Shown one piece after another: positions 24,713-32,472 of a DNA stretch of 34,713 nt (the stretch's first letter is position 1; each line of letters begins with the position of its first letter). The notes beneath the pieces were generated by a model. The model searched no databases, was not told the DNA's origin, and worked only from the letters and a program-made list of their open reading frames with translations. This stretch comes from Paludibacteraceae bacterium (GTDB lineage: Bacteria > Bacteroidota > Bacteroidia > Bacteroidales > Paludibacteraceae): the NCBI GenBank assembly GCA_024401535.1, contig JAKSKX010000022.1, positions 1 to 34,713 of the forward strand. The letters are read 5' to 3'. Made by a program: the position numbers and the translations under genes.

Positions 24713-24809
24713 AATATCGAACTAACCATATAAAACAAAAATTATCCATTTTTAGATAGCATGAAAGCTAACTAAAAAAGGATAATCACACAAACTTAAC
24801 ACTAATACC
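24713..24809. repeat. 97-bp direct repeat, right copy, with terminator-like hairpin
   Basis: 96/97 identical to the left copy, offset 4349 bases. Hairpin arms lie at 24741-24760 and 24767-24786. Read on the minus strand it is followed by TTTTTGTTTTAT, so it can terminate the leftward transcript that starts near 24941. Confidence 0.95.
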
Positions 24810-24837
24810 TTAAATTTCTATTGCCCTAGGCTGTATA

Positions 24838-24891
24838 TTAGAAGCGAACCTTCTTGAACAACCAGTTGCAGATTAGATTGATGCAAACCAT
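24838..24891 (-). CDS. 17-codon ORF in a short leftward transcription unit
   Basis: The ORF encodes MVCINLICNWLFKKVRF, a short peptide with a hydrophobic centre and a basic end. A complete Bacteroidota promoter lies 57 bases upstream on the same strand, and a terminator-like hairpin lies 50-100 bases downstream inside the right 97-bp repeat. The predicted transcript is about 215 bases. It could be a small protein gene, a leader-peptide relic or a non-coding RNA with a chance ORF; I cannot choose between these from sequence. Confidence 0.4.
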   Translation of the reverse strand: MVCINLICNWLFKKVRF

Positions 24892-24947
24892 GACGATTAT
24901 TTATTTATTTTTTCTTTTGTTATATACCTCTTTGTCGTTTGACGCTG

Positions 24948-24978
24948 CAAAATTATGTCTTATAACATAAATATCCAA
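24948..24978 (-). promoter_or_regulatory. Leftward promoter of the short unit
   Basis: On the minus strand, TTG (24976-24978), a 20-base spacer and TAATTTTG (24948-24955). It is a full consensus match pointing away from the glycosyltransferase gene. The rest of 24892-25079 is AT-rich and shows no gene. Confidence 0.8.
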
Positions 24979-25079
24979 ATATTTTTGAAGAAAATTTTAT
25001 AAAAACTATGTTAAAAAACACTTCTTATAAAAAGTGTAAAATTCTTTAATCTTGTACTTATAGATTGTTATTTTATCAT

Positions 25080-25087
25080 TACTTTTG
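25080..25087 (+). promoter_or_regulatory. -7 element of the glycosyltransferase gene
   Basis: TACTTTTG, 27 bases before the start codon. The nearest upstream TTG is 25 bases away, longer than the usual spacer, so the -33 half is unsupported. Confidence 0.55.
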
Positions 25088-25114
25088 CTAACGAATTTTT
25101 TAAGCGAGTTTAGA

Positions 25115-26209
25115 ATGAGGATTCTGTTAGCTGTGTCAAACAATCTGGAGAATGACCAGCGAGTAAATAAAGTCGCCACATCTCTGTTTGAAATGGGGCA
25201 TGAGGTAAAGGTTCTTGGTGTCAAGAAACCTACATGGACTCACTATGAAAAGGAGTATGAAACTGCACGCTTCTCTGTTTGGTTCAAGAAAAGCATACTT
25301 TTCTATATAGAATACACAGTACGTCTGTTTTTCCATCTGCTGTTTGAAAAGTGCGATGTGATTTGGGCTAACGACACTGACACAATCATGCCATGTGTCC
25401 TTGTTGGAAGAATGAGAGGCAAGCAGGTCGTGTCAGATTCCCATGAGCTGTTCCCCGAGGTTCCCGAAGTTACTGACCGTAAGACAGTAAAGGCTGTGTG
25501 GACAAAGATTGAAGACTGGTTTCTTCCCAAGGCAGATGCGAACATTACAGTCTGTCAGTCCATAGCCGACTATTATAATAATAAGTATAAAGTGCCTTTT
25601 CATGTGGTTCGCAACATTCCTTTCTATAAGGAGTACGAAGGCAGGAGAGAGGCGAACGACCTTTATCCGCAAATTCCACGAGGAAAGAGGATAATCCTCT
25701 ATCAGGGAGCTGTGAATGTCGGCAGGGGAATAGAGTGGATTATAGATGCAATGCCCCTGGTGAACGAAGACGCAATCTTTGTCATTGCAGGAGAAGGTGA
25801 CCTATACGAGGAATTGAAGAAAAAGGCAAGCGACAGGATTATTTTCCTAGGCCATATTCCCTATCAAAAACTAAGAGACTTGACTCTTTGCGCCGATATG
25901 GGAGTCTGTTTGCTAGAGGCAAAAGGCTTGAGTTACTATTACGCTTTGCCAAACAGAGTCTTTGACCTTATTTCTGCACATGTTCCAATTCTAGCTACAG
26001 ACTTCCCCGAGATTCGCAGAGTTGTAGAGAAGTATGAGAGCGGAGAGCTTATTTCACAGCACGAACCGGAGTACCTTGCCGGAGTAATAAACGGAATGCT
26101 TTCCAAGGAAATAGACCATGAAAAGTTTGCGAAAGCGGCAGAAGAATTGTGCTGGAACAGGGAACAGAAAGTGCTTGAGGAAGTGATAATGGGGCTAAAG
26201 ATAAAGTAA
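25115..26209 (+). CDS. Glycosyltransferase (GT4-like, GT-B fold)
   Basis: A 364-residue cytoplasmic or membrane-associated sugar transferase. The N-terminal domain begins RILLAVSNNLENDQRVNKVATSL, with DSHELFPE near residue 110. The C-terminal GT1-type domain begins around 195 (RIILYQGAVNVGRGIEWIIDAM) and has FVIAGEGDLYEELKK, then the nucleotide-sugar region YYYALPNRVFDLISAHVPILATDFPE. It probably builds a surface glycan; donor and acceptor are unknown. ATG 25115 gives the standard start; an in-frame codon at 25085 overlaps the -7 element and is rejected. Confidence 0.9.
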   Translation: MRILLAVSNNLENDQRVNKVATSLFEMGHEVKVLGVKKPTWTHYEKEYETARFSVWFKKSILFYIEYTVRLFFHLLFEKCDVIWANDTDTIMPCVLVGRMRGKQVVSDSHELFPEVPEVTDRKTVKAVWTKIEDWFLPKADANITVCQSIADYYNNKYKVPFHVVRNIPFYKEYEGRREANDLYPQIPRGKRIILYQGAVNVGRGIEWIIDAMPLVNEDAIFVIAGEGDLYEELKKKASDRIIFLGHIPYQKLRDLTLCADMGVCLLEAKGLSYYYALPNRVFDLISAHVPILATDFPEIRRVVEKYESGELISQHEPEYLAGVINGMLSKEIDHEKFAKAAEELCWNREQKVLEEVIMGLKIK

Positions 26210-26224
26210 TATCCAAAAAATTGT

Positions 26225-26232
26225 TATCTTTG
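26225..26232 (+). promoter_or_regulatory. -7 element of hisB
   Basis: TATCTTTG, 22 bases before the hisB start. No TTG lies at the right upstream distance. Confidence 0.6.
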
Positions 26233-26254
26233 CCTGCAGAATAAATGATTATAG

Positions 26255-27382
26255 ATGAAAACAGCGTTATTTATAGATCGTGACGGCACGATAATCATAG
26301 AGCCACCTGTAACAGAGCAGGTCAATTCCCTTGCGGAGATGACTTTCCTTCCAGGTGTGATTCGCAACATGGCGTTCATTCGCGAGCGCCTTTCTTCCGA
26401 GTTTGTTATGGTGACAAATCAGGACGGACTTGGCACAGAGGCCTATCCAGAGTCTGTATTCAATGAGGTGCAGAACAAGATGCTCGAGGTGTTGAAGGGC
26501 GAGGGCGTAGAATTCGACGATATTTTGATAGATAAGTCTTTCCCCGAGGATGGACTTCCGACACGTAAGCCCGGAACAGGTATGCTTGGCGCATATATGA
26601 AGGGAGACTATGACATGTCTCACTCATATGTTATCGGAGACAGAGCAACTGACGTTCAGCTTGCAAAGAACCTTGGCTGCAAGGGAATCCTTATTTCCGA
26701 GGTTGAGGCTGGAAGAAAGCTTCTTGAGGAGAAGGGTTTGACAGAGCATTGCGCATTGATAGCTGAGAACTGGAACAAGATTGCCGAGTTCCTTTTCGCC
26801 GAGGAGCGTGTTGCAACTGTATGTCGTAAGACTAAGGAGACTGACATCAATATACGCGTGGATTTGGACGGAAACGGAAAGTGTGAAATAAGCACTGGTC
26901 TAGGTTTCTTTGACCACATGCTTGAGCAGATAGGCAAGCATTCGGGCATTGACTTGACAATAAAGGTCAACGGAGACTTGAATGTTGACGAGCACCATAC
27001 AATAGAAGATACAGGTATTGCACTCGGAGAAGCAATCTATAAAGCTCTTGGCTCAAAGAGAGGTGTTGAAAGATACGGCTATTCGTTGCCTATGGATGAC
27101 TGTTTGTGCAGTGTCTGCCTTGATTTCGGAGGAAGACCTTGGCTAGTGTGGGATGCAGAGTTCAAGAGAGAATATGTCGGAGACATGCCGACAGAGATGT
27201 TCCTTCATTTCTTCAAGAGCTTCAGCGACTCAGCAAAGATGAACTTGAATGTCAAGGCTGAGGGCGACAACGAGCACCACAAGATAGAGGGAATATTCAA
27301 GGCCCTTGCACGTGCAATAAAGATGGCAATCAAGCGAGACATTTACAAGTACGAGCTACCAAGCACAAAAGGTACTCTATAA
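26255..27382 (+). CDS. hisB: Bifunctional histidinol-phosphatase / imidazoleglycerol-phosphate dehydratase
   Basis: Catalyses steps 6 and 8 of histidine synthesis. Residues 1-190 form a HAD phosphatase (FIDRDGTI with Asp8/Asp10, [32 protein letters not shown]). Residues about 195-375 form the dehydratase, with the metal motifs [10 protein letters not shown] and DNEHHKIEG and [13 protein letters not shown]. The cysteine-rich zinc loop of the E. coli phosphatase (CxH...CxC) is absent: [12 protein letters not shown] occupies that place. The 375-residue length is normal for the fused form. No other his gene is in the window. Confidence 0.96.
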   Translation: MKTALFIDRDGTIIIEPPVTEQVNSLAEMTFLPGVIRNMAFIRERLSSEFVMVTNQDGLGTEAYPESVFNEVQNKMLEVLKGEGVEFDDILIDKSFPEDGLPTRKPGTGMLGAYMKGDYDMSHSYVIGDRATDVQLAKNLGCKGILISEVEAGRKLLEEKGLTEHCALIAENWNKIAEFLFAEERVATVCRKTKETDINIRVDLDGNGKCEISTGLGFFDHMLEQIGKHSGIDLTIKVNGDLNVDEHHTIEDTGIALGEAIYKALGSKRGVERYGYSLPMDDCLCSVCLDFGGRPWLVWDAEFKREYVGDMPTEMFLHFFKSFSDSAKMNLNVKAEGDNEHHKIEGIFKALARAIKMAIKRDIYKYELPSTKGTL

Positions 27383-27421
27383 TTATAAACCAATTTGTTA
27401 ATTCTTAATTCAATATAAAAG

Positions 27422-28318
27422 ATGAAGGCATACGTTTTCCCTGGTCAGGGTTCGCAGTTCAGCGGTATGGGTAAGGATTTGTACGAGAATTCTCCAATCG
27501 CAAAGGAGCTTTTTGATAAAGCAGACGCAATTCTTGGTTTCAAGATTTCAGAGATTATGTTCAACGGTACAGACGAGGAGTTGAAGCAGACTAAGGTTAC
27601 TCAGCCTGCTGTGTTCCTTCACTCTGTAATTCTTGCAAAGGCTATGGAAGACAACTTTCAGCCAGAGATGGTTGCAGGTCACTCACTTGGTGAGCTTTCA
27701 GCACTAACTGCTGCCGGTGCAATCTCTTTCGAGGATGGATTGAAGATTGTTGCCAAGCGTGCTATGGCAATGCAGAAGGCATGCGAGATTCAGCCAAGCG
27801 TTATGGCTGCAATTCTTGGACTTGAGGATTCGGTGGTAGAGAAGCTTTGTGCTGAGACTACAAAGGGACAGGTTGTTCCTGCAAACTACAACTGCCCTGG
27901 TCAGCTTGTAGTCAGCGGTAGCATCGAGGGTATTGACGCTGTTTGTGCCAAGGCTACAGAGGCTGGTGCAAAGCGTGCCCTAAAGCTTGCTGTTTCGGGT
28001 GCATTCCACTCTCCGTTCATGAAGCCTGCAGAGAACGAACTTGCAGAGGCTATTCAGGCGACTACATTCTCAGCACCTAAGTGTCCGGTTTATCAGAATG
28101 TATCGACTAAGGCAGAGACAGACCCAGAGGTTATCAAGTCTAACCTTCTTCGTCAGCTTACTTCTCCGGTTAAGTGGACACAGAGCGTACAGAACATGAT
28201 TGCTGATGGAGCAACAAGCTTCACTGAGGTTGGTCCTGGTGCAGTGCTTCAGGGTATGATCAAGAAGATCAACAAGGAGTGGTGCAAGGAGCATGAGGTT
28301 AAAGGCGCAGCTCTATAA
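27422..28318 (+). CDS. fabD: Malonyl-CoA:ACP transacylase
   Basis: Transfers malonyl groups from CoA to acyl carrier protein to feed fatty-acid synthesis. The catalytic Ser88 lies in AGHSLGE and the partner His in AVSGAFHSPFM; FPGQGSQFSGMG at the N-terminus and the late QNVSTKAETDPEVIK segment complete the family pattern. The 298-residue length is normal. It is separated from hisB by 39 bases and ends at a strong terminator; no fab gene adjoins it, but a FabB-like enzyme and an ACP lie 5 kb downstream. Confidence 0.96.
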   Translation: MKAYVFPGQGSQFSGMGKDLYENSPIAKELFDKADAILGFKISEIMFNGTDEELKQTKVTQPAVFLHSVILAKAMEDNFQPEMVAGHSLGELSALTAAGAISFEDGLKIVAKRAMAMQKACEIQPSVMAAILGLEDSVVEKLCAETTKGQVVPANYNCPGQLVVSGSIEGIDAVCAKATEAGAKRALKLAVSGAFHSPFMKPAENELAEAIQATTFSAPKCPVYQNVSTKAETDPEVIKSNLLRQLTSPVKWTQSVQNMIADGATSFTEVGPGAVLQGMIKKINKEWCKEHEVKGAAL

Positions 28319-28335
28319 TGGAATATTGAATGAAT

Positions 28336-28374
28336 ATATAAGACTCTCTCGTTTTCGAGAGAGTCTTATATTTT
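28336..28374 (+). terminator. Rho-independent terminator after fabD
   Basis: Perfect 16-base arms (28336-28351 and 28356-28371) with a TTTT loop and trailing T residues. Confidence 0.92.
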
Positions 28375-28407
28375 AACAATTGACACTCATTTGTTTAGTG
28401 ATTAAGT

Positions 28408-28833
28408 ATGAAAGTTAAGTTTCTGTTATTATTTTTCGGATTAGTATCTTCATTTAACTATTCTTATTCGGCTTCTTTCATTGGCATTTCTGCGGATAGC
28501 AGTAATGACGTGTTCCAGATAGGTGAAGTACGAAGCATAAAGTTCGATCAACAGCCTAATGCAGATAAAGGGTATAGAACTATAGTTTTTAATTCTGAAT
28601 ATTCCAATGAGAGAACAAATTCTTCTGTTTCTTCTATTGTAGTATATCCCAACCCAGTGGCTGAGTATATTGTTGTCTTTGGGGTAGAAGAGATGGATGA
28701 AGTTGTAATTATGACAATCGATGGAGTTGTGGTTTCTCGTTCCCAGGGTAGTCGTATAGATGTCAGTAAATTGCAACAAGGCTCTTATATTCTGACTGTG
28801 AATGGTAAGTTAGTGAAGTTCATTAAAAAGTAA
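28408..28833 (+). CDS. Small secreted protein with a T9SS type A sorting domain
   Basis: A 141-residue protein: signal peptide about 1-21 (to YSYSA), a short region with GEVRSIKFD, and a C-terminal sorting domain from about 80 (VVYPNPVAEYIVV, then DGVVVSRSQG, IDVSKLQQGSYILTVNGKLVKFIKK). This C-terminal pattern directs export through the type 9 secretion system, with cleavage and surface attachment. There is almost no cargo domain between signal and sorting domain, which is odd. It starts a cluster with the three paralogues that follow (9-base gap to the next). Confidence 0.82.
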   Translation: MKVKFLLLFFGLVSSFNYSYSASFIGISADSSNDVFQIGEVRSIKFDQQPNADKGYRTIVFNSEYSNERTNSSVSSIVVYPNPVAEYIVVFGVEEMDEVVIMTIDGVVVSRSQGSRIDVSKLQQGSYILTVNGKLVKFIKK

Positions 28834-28842
28834 AGAATGTTT

Positions 28843-29676
28843 ATGAAAAGGTTTATATTTACCATAATGTCATTGACTTGTGCAATAATGGCATTCCCTG
28901 AGTTCTATGTGATTATGAAAGATGGTTCTGAAAATCAAACTGAGGGCAAAAATGACACAGAAAGTCCTGAAGCTGCTGACATAAAGGGATTCAATGATAT
29001 GGCTGAAAGACTTTCAAAGATAGAGAAAGAAATAGAAAGCTTTAAAGAGATTTACAATGATGAAGTAACTTTCCCTGTCTCTGGCGAAGTTGACGGGTAT
29101 GAATATGTTGATCTTGGATTGCCAAGCGGCTTGTTGTGGGCTACAAAAAACATAGGAGCGGAGTCTTGCAGTGAATATGGTGATTATTATGCTTGGGGAG
29201 AGACAACAACAGCTCCTTCAAATAATTATTCTGAAGAAAATTGTAAGACCTATAATGTTTCTTTGTCTCAATTAAAAGAGAGTAATATTTTGGATATGCA
29301 AAGTCATCTGACTGCCGACTATGATGCCGCTTCCCAAAATTGGAGTGAAAACTGGAGAATGCCTACCAGTCAAGAATATCAGGAACTGGTAAGATATTGT
29401 AATTGGCTATGGACTGTTGTTGATGGCAAGGTTGGATATAAAGTTATGAGCTATCAGTCTGGTAACGATAACTGGATATTCCTTCCTGCTACAGGTTACG
29501 TTAATGATAGGGGTGAAGTTTATAAAGACACACAAGGACGTTATTGGACTTCTGTCGCAGATGGAAGCAAGGATATATATAGCTATTACTTGTCTGTTAG
29601 TTCTGATGAAAATCGCGTCTATTATAATGGTACGCGTTATTTAGGTTGTAGTGTGCGTCCTGTAACAAACAAGTAA
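28843..29676 (+). CDS. Secreted Fibrobacter-major-paralogous-domain protein, paralogue 1
   Basis: A 277-residue protein with a signal peptide (MKRFIFTIMSLTCAIMAF), FYVIMKDGS, an acidic linker, a short coiled coil (FNDMAERLSKIEKEIESFK, about 50-68), and a C-terminal domain from about 85: YVDLGLPSGLLWATKNIGA, GDYYAWGET, NWRMPTSQEYQELVRYC, IFLPATGY, and the end LGCSVRPVT. This matches the FISUMP/Fib_succ_major type, often found in surface proteins of Bacteroidota and Fibrobacter. Unlike the next two paralogues it lacks the DSISFD segment. ATG 28843 aligns with the paralogues; 28837 is six bases upstream. Confidence 0.85.
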   Translation: MKRFIFTIMSLTCAIMAFPEFYVIMKDGSENQTEGKNDTESPEAADIKGFNDMAERLSKIEKEIESFKEIYNDEVTFPVSGEVDGYEYVDLGLPSGLLWATKNIGAESCSEYGDYYAWGETTTAPSNNYSEENCKTYNVSLSQLKESNILDMQSHLTADYDAASQNWSENWRMPTSQEYQELVRYCNWLWTVVDGKVGYKVMSYQSGNDNWIFLPATGYVNDRGEVYKDTQGRYWTSVADGSKDIYSYYLSVSSDENRVYYNGTRYLGCSVRPVTNK

Positions 29677-29705
29677 ATCATAGTATTTAATAATCGTTGA
29701 GGTAT

Positions 29706-30539
29706 ATGAAAAGATTTTTGTTCTTTTTGGTATTTGAGTTTTCTCTGCAGTCTGCATTCTCTGCGGACCAGTTCTATGTAATTATGAAAGACGGTTCCGT
29801 AGAAACATATTCGACAGATGATCTTGATAGCATTTCGTTCGATGCTCCGAAGGTAGAGAATATTATGAGTGTCAATGATTTGGCAGAAAGAATCGTTAGC
29901 CTTGAAAAGGAAATAGAGGAGTTCAAGGCAAATTGTGGTGTTGGGGAAGCTGATACAGGGAATATTGATGGCTATGATTTCGTTGACCTTGGTTTGCCAA
30001 GCGGCTTGAAATGGGCGACAAAAAATATAGGTGCTGATGAAGTTAGCGATTGGGGTAATTATTATTCATGGGGAGAAATTGCTCCATCAAATGATTATTC
30101 AGAAGAGAATTGCAAGACTTATGAAAAGAAATTCTCCGAACTCAGAAAAAACGGAGATATTGATGCTCTCGGTAATTTGACTGCGAAAAAAGATGTTGCT
30201 TCGAAAAATTGGAGCGAGAATTGGAGAATGCCGACTTTTGTTGAATATGAGGAATTGATCAATAATTGTACTTGGGAGTGGGTATCTTTGGAAGGAGTGA
30301 ATGGCTATAAAATTGGTAGCAAGAAAGAGGGAAACAACAATTCGATATTTATGCCTGCCGCTGGATGTGTCGGATATCTTTCTGGTATGGAGAATTCCCT
30401 TGGTATGTATTGGACATCCACTTTTCATGATTATAATAGCTATTCCGCTTATTGTTTGAGCTTCAATAGAGGCGGAACGAATTTGGAAAATTATCTTCGT
30501 TATTACGGGTGTACTGTCCGTCCTGTTTCTGACAAATAA
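29706..30539 (+). CDS. Secreted Fibrobacter-major-paralogous-domain protein, paralogue 2
   Basis: A 277-residue paralogue: signal peptide ending near SAFSA, then FYVIMKDGSVETYSTDDLDSISFD, a coiled coil (VNDLAERIVSLEKEIEEFK), and the domain YDFVDLGLPSGLKWATKNIGA, NYYSWGEIAPSNDYSEENC, NWRMPTFVEYEELINNC, IFMPAAGC, YGCTVRPVS. It shares SNDYSEENCKTY with paralogue 1 (NNYSEENCKTY), so these two are the closest pair. ATG 29706 is preferred to an in-frame TTG at 29697. Cotranscription with paralogue 1 is likely because no terminator lies between them. Confidence 0.85.
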   Translation: MKRFLFFLVFEFSLQSAFSADQFYVIMKDGSVETYSTDDLDSISFDAPKVENIMSVNDLAERIVSLEKEIEEFKANCGVGEADTGNIDGYDFVDLGLPSGLKWATKNIGADEVSDWGNYYSWGEIAPSNDYSEENCKTYEKKFSELRKNGDIDALGNLTAKKDVASKNWSENWRMPTFVEYEELINNCTWEWVSLEGVNGYKIGSKKEGNNNSIFMPAAGCVGYLSGMENSLGMYWTSTFHDYNSYSAYCLSFNRGGTNLENYLRYYGCTVRPVSDK

Positions 30540-30584
30540 TTTATTCGAAAACAAGTCTGTGAGCTTTATAAATAATAAAGATAT

Positions 30585-31427
30585 ATGAAGAGAATTTTGT
30601 TCTTGATAATGTCAGCCTTTTCCATGCTAAATGGATATTCTGCTGACAATTTATATGTGATTAAGAAGGATGGTTCAGTAGAGAGCTATCCAACAAATAA
30701 AGTGGATAGCATTTCGTTTGATGATCCGCATATAGAGAAAGTTGTTGGTTTCAGTGATGTTGCTGAAAAAGTCATAGCTTTAGAAAACGAGTTGGACAAG
30801 CTGAACGAAAAATGCGCAAGCAAGAATGCGTCTGTTTTAGGAAAGGTTGACGGATATGAGTTCGTGGATCTTGGACTTCCAAGCGGCTTGAAGTGGGCAA
30901 CAAGGAATATAGGTGCAGAAGCAGAAAGTGACTTTGGAACTTATTTCGCATTGGGCGAGGTTGCTCCTTCCAAAACAGAGGTCTATTCAGATAAAACCTA
31001 CAAATTTTCAGGAAAGTCATTGGATGATTTGAAGTCTATGGGAGTGATAGATGAAAATGGTAATCTGACAGCCAAATATGATGCTGCCACACAAAACTGG
31101 AGTGAAAATTGGAGAATGCCAACTAAAGATGATTTTAAAGAGCTGTTGGAATATTGTACTTGGACATGGACGACTCTGAACGAGGAGAGTGGCTTCATGG
31201 TCGTAAGCAAGAAACAAGGTAGTGCCGGTTGGATATTTTTCCCTACTACGGGTTACTTCAGTAATACTTTTGTGAAGGAACCAGGTGCAATCGGTGAATA
31301 TTGGAGTTCTTCATTTTCCGAAGATTCAAGTTATACAGCTTATGTTCTTGAGTTTACTTCAAGCGATAAAAGTGTTGATGATGATATTTCATGTTATGGA
31401 CTGACAATTCGTCCTGTAACAAAGTAG
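30585..31427 (+). CDS. Secreted Fibrobacter-major-paralogous-domain protein, paralogue 3
   Basis: A 280-residue paralogue: signal peptide to about GYSA, LYVIKKDGSVESYPTNKVDSISFD, a coiled coil (VAEKVIALENELDKLNEKC), and the domain YEFVDLGLPSGLKWATRNIGA, TYFALGEVAPSKTE, NWRMPTKDDFKELLEYC, IFFPTTGY, YWSSSFSEDSSYTAYVLEF, YGLTIRPVT. AWGE of the others is ALGE here. The gene ends at a good terminator, which closes the cluster 28408-31427. Confidence 0.85.
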   Translation: MKRILFLIMSAFSMLNGYSADNLYVIKKDGSVESYPTNKVDSISFDDPHIEKVVGFSDVAEKVIALENELDKLNEKCASKNASVLGKVDGYEFVDLGLPSGLKWATRNIGAEAESDFGTYFALGEVAPSKTEVYSDKTYKFSGKSLDDLKSMGVIDENGNLTAKYDAATQNWSENWRMPTKDDFKELLEYCTWTWTTLNEESGFMVVSKKQGSAGWIFFPTTGYFSNTFVKEPGAIGEYWSSSFSEDSSYTAYVLEFTSSDKSVDDDISCYGLTIRPVTK

Positions 31428-31447
31428 ATTGTAAATTTTAATCATAG

Positions 31448-31478
31448 AAAGGTGGCAGCGATGTCACCTTTTGTTTTT
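31448..31478 (+). terminator. Rho-independent terminator after paralogue 3
   Basis: AAAGGTGGCA (31448-31457) pairs with 31462-31471 (one G-U) across a GCGA tetraloop, then TTGTTTTTT. The remaining bases up to 31619 hold only the promoter of paralogue 4. Confidence 0.85.
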
Positions 31479-31590
31479 TAGGCTTCCAAACAAATGATTG
31501 CCAATCTGACTTTGTTGTTTTGGTTCTTAGATATTTGTTAAGCCTTATAGCATTTGTCTGAAACGTTAGTGTAAATCATTTTCTTTTTTA

Positions 31591-31598
31591 TACATTTG
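31591..31598 (+). promoter_or_regulatory. -7 element of paralogue 4
   Basis: TACATTTG lies 21 bases before ATG 31620; a TTA at 31566-31568 is the nearest -33 candidate. An in-frame start at 31596 would lie inside the promoter, so it is excluded. Confidence 0.6.
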
Positions 31599-31619
31599 CA
31601 GAAACTAACTAAAAGTCTT

Positions 31620-32270
31620 ATGGTAAAGAAATTCATTTTGTCATTGCTTGTCTTGTGTGGAATAGAGTGCTTTGCACAAAAGGTGAGCGGCAGTATAGAT
31701 GGTCATGATTACGTTGACCTTTGTTTGCCAAGCGGACTAAAGTGGGCTGCCTCCAATGTCGGTGCTGTAAGGTCTGAAGACTATGGCGACTATTTTGCTT
31801 GGGGAGAAGTTGCGCCCAAAGATGAATACACAAAAGATAATTCATTCACATCTGGTAAATCTTTAGAGGATTTGCTCTCAGAAGGTGTGATAGATGAAGC
31901 AGGAAATCTTACATCCCAGTATGATGCCGCAACTCAACTGTGGGGACAGAAATGGAGAATGCCTTCATATTCAGACTTTATTGAACTTCTTGAAAATTGT
32001 GTCTGGCAGTCAACGACACTTAATGGGGTGCAAGGCTACAAGGTGTCGAGCAGGGTTAATGACAAATGGATTTTTCTTCCTGCCGCTGGTGGCCGCAACG
32101 GGCTTTCGAGTTATGATATGATTACGAGAGGCTACTATTGGAGCTCTTCTGCTTATGAAATAGCCGGAGTTAGTGCTTATCTTCTTGATATCGGTGTGAC
32201 AAATAAGCATATGGGCTATAGAAACCGTTACTACGGGCGTAGTGTACGTGCAGTTACAACAGCAGAATAG
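31620..32270 (+). CDS. Secreted Fibrobacter-major-paralogous-domain protein, short paralogue 4
   Basis: A 216-residue paralogue with a signal peptide (MVKKFILSLLVLCGIECFAQ) fused almost directly to the domain: DYVDLCLPSGLKWAASNVGA, DYFAWGEVAPKDEYTKD, KWRMPSYSDFIELLENC, IFLPAAGG, GYYWSSSAYEIAGVSAY, YGRSVRAVT. It lacks the KDGSVE-DSISFD segment and the coiled coil of the others. It has its own promoter and terminator, so it is expressed separately from the cluster upstream. Confidence 0.87.
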   Translation: MVKKFILSLLVLCGIECFAQKVSGSIDGHDYVDLCLPSGLKWAASNVGAVRSEDYGDYFAWGEVAPKDEYTKDNSFTSGKSLEDLLSEGVIDEAGNLTSQYDAATQLWGQKWRMPSYSDFIELLENCVWQSTTLNGVQGYKVSSRVNDKWIFLPAAGGRNGLSSYDMITRGYYWSSSAYEIAGVSAYLLDIGVTNKHMGYRNRYYGRSVRAVTTAE

Positions 32271-32307
32271 CTCTTGGCAATATGTCATCTGACTTATGAA
32301 AATTTTA

Positions 32308-32333
32308 GGCGACATCAATGTCGTCTTTTTTGT
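32308..32333 (+). terminator. Rho-independent terminator after paralogue 4
   Basis: GGCGACAT (32308-32315) pairs with ATGTCGTC (32318-32325), one G-U, followed by six T. Confidence 0.8.
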
Positions 32334-32377
32334 TTATATACGATTTCCTATCGTAATTTGACGTCTTTGTTGAAAAA

Positions 32378-32418
32378 ACCGAACGTTCGTTCAATTTTTT
32401 ACCGAACATTCGTTCGAT
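32378..32418. promoter_or_regulatory. Tandem operator-like repeats before the TetR gene
   Basis: ACCGAACGTTCGTTCAAT (32378-32395) and ACCGAACATTCGTTCGAT (32401-32418) are near-identical, 23 bases apart, and each is centred on a palindromic or near-palindromic CGAACnTTCG core. The second overlaps the -33 region of the TetR promoter. This is the usual form of TetR-family self-repression sites. Confidence 0.75.
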
Positions 32419-32442
32419 ATTAAAAAATATGTTGTAATTTTG
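32413..32442 (+). promoter_or_regulatory. Promoter of the TetR gene
   Basis: TAATTTTG at 32435-32442 is a full -7 match; TTC at 32413-32415 is a one-off -33 with a 19-base spacer, lying within the right operator repeat. Confidence 0.65.
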
Positions 32443-32472
32443 CAGTGTAACAATAGAACTTCTTTAACAAAG

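Larger units (their letters stand above)
20364..24809. mobile_element. Putative decayed prophage-like element bounded by 97-bp direct repeats
   Basis: Copies of a 97-bp sequence at 20364-20460 and 24713-24809 (96/97 identical) bound a segment whose composition and content differ from the neighbours: AT-rich broken phage-like genes on the left and a 5'-truncated HsdR gene on the right. No integrase, transposase or portal gene is present, so any mobility function was lost or deleted. An abrupt change in composition at about 21911 suggests an internal deletion or a second event. An alternative is that the repeats are members of a dispersed family and the enclosed DNA is a patchwork. Confidence 0.6.

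Noticed and set aside
20364-24809. Insertion sequence or IS200/IS605-type ends for the hairpin repeats
   Set aside because: No transposase is present and the repeat has no terminal inverted repeats at its ends.
20364-24809. CRISPR or retron-like system around the hairpin repeats
   Set aside because: Only two repeat copies 4.3 kb apart, no spacers, no Cas genes and no reverse transcriptase.
32440-32472. Earlier TTG start for the TetR protein
   Set aside because: The codon overlaps the -7 promoter element, and the helix-turn-helix domain is complete from 32473.
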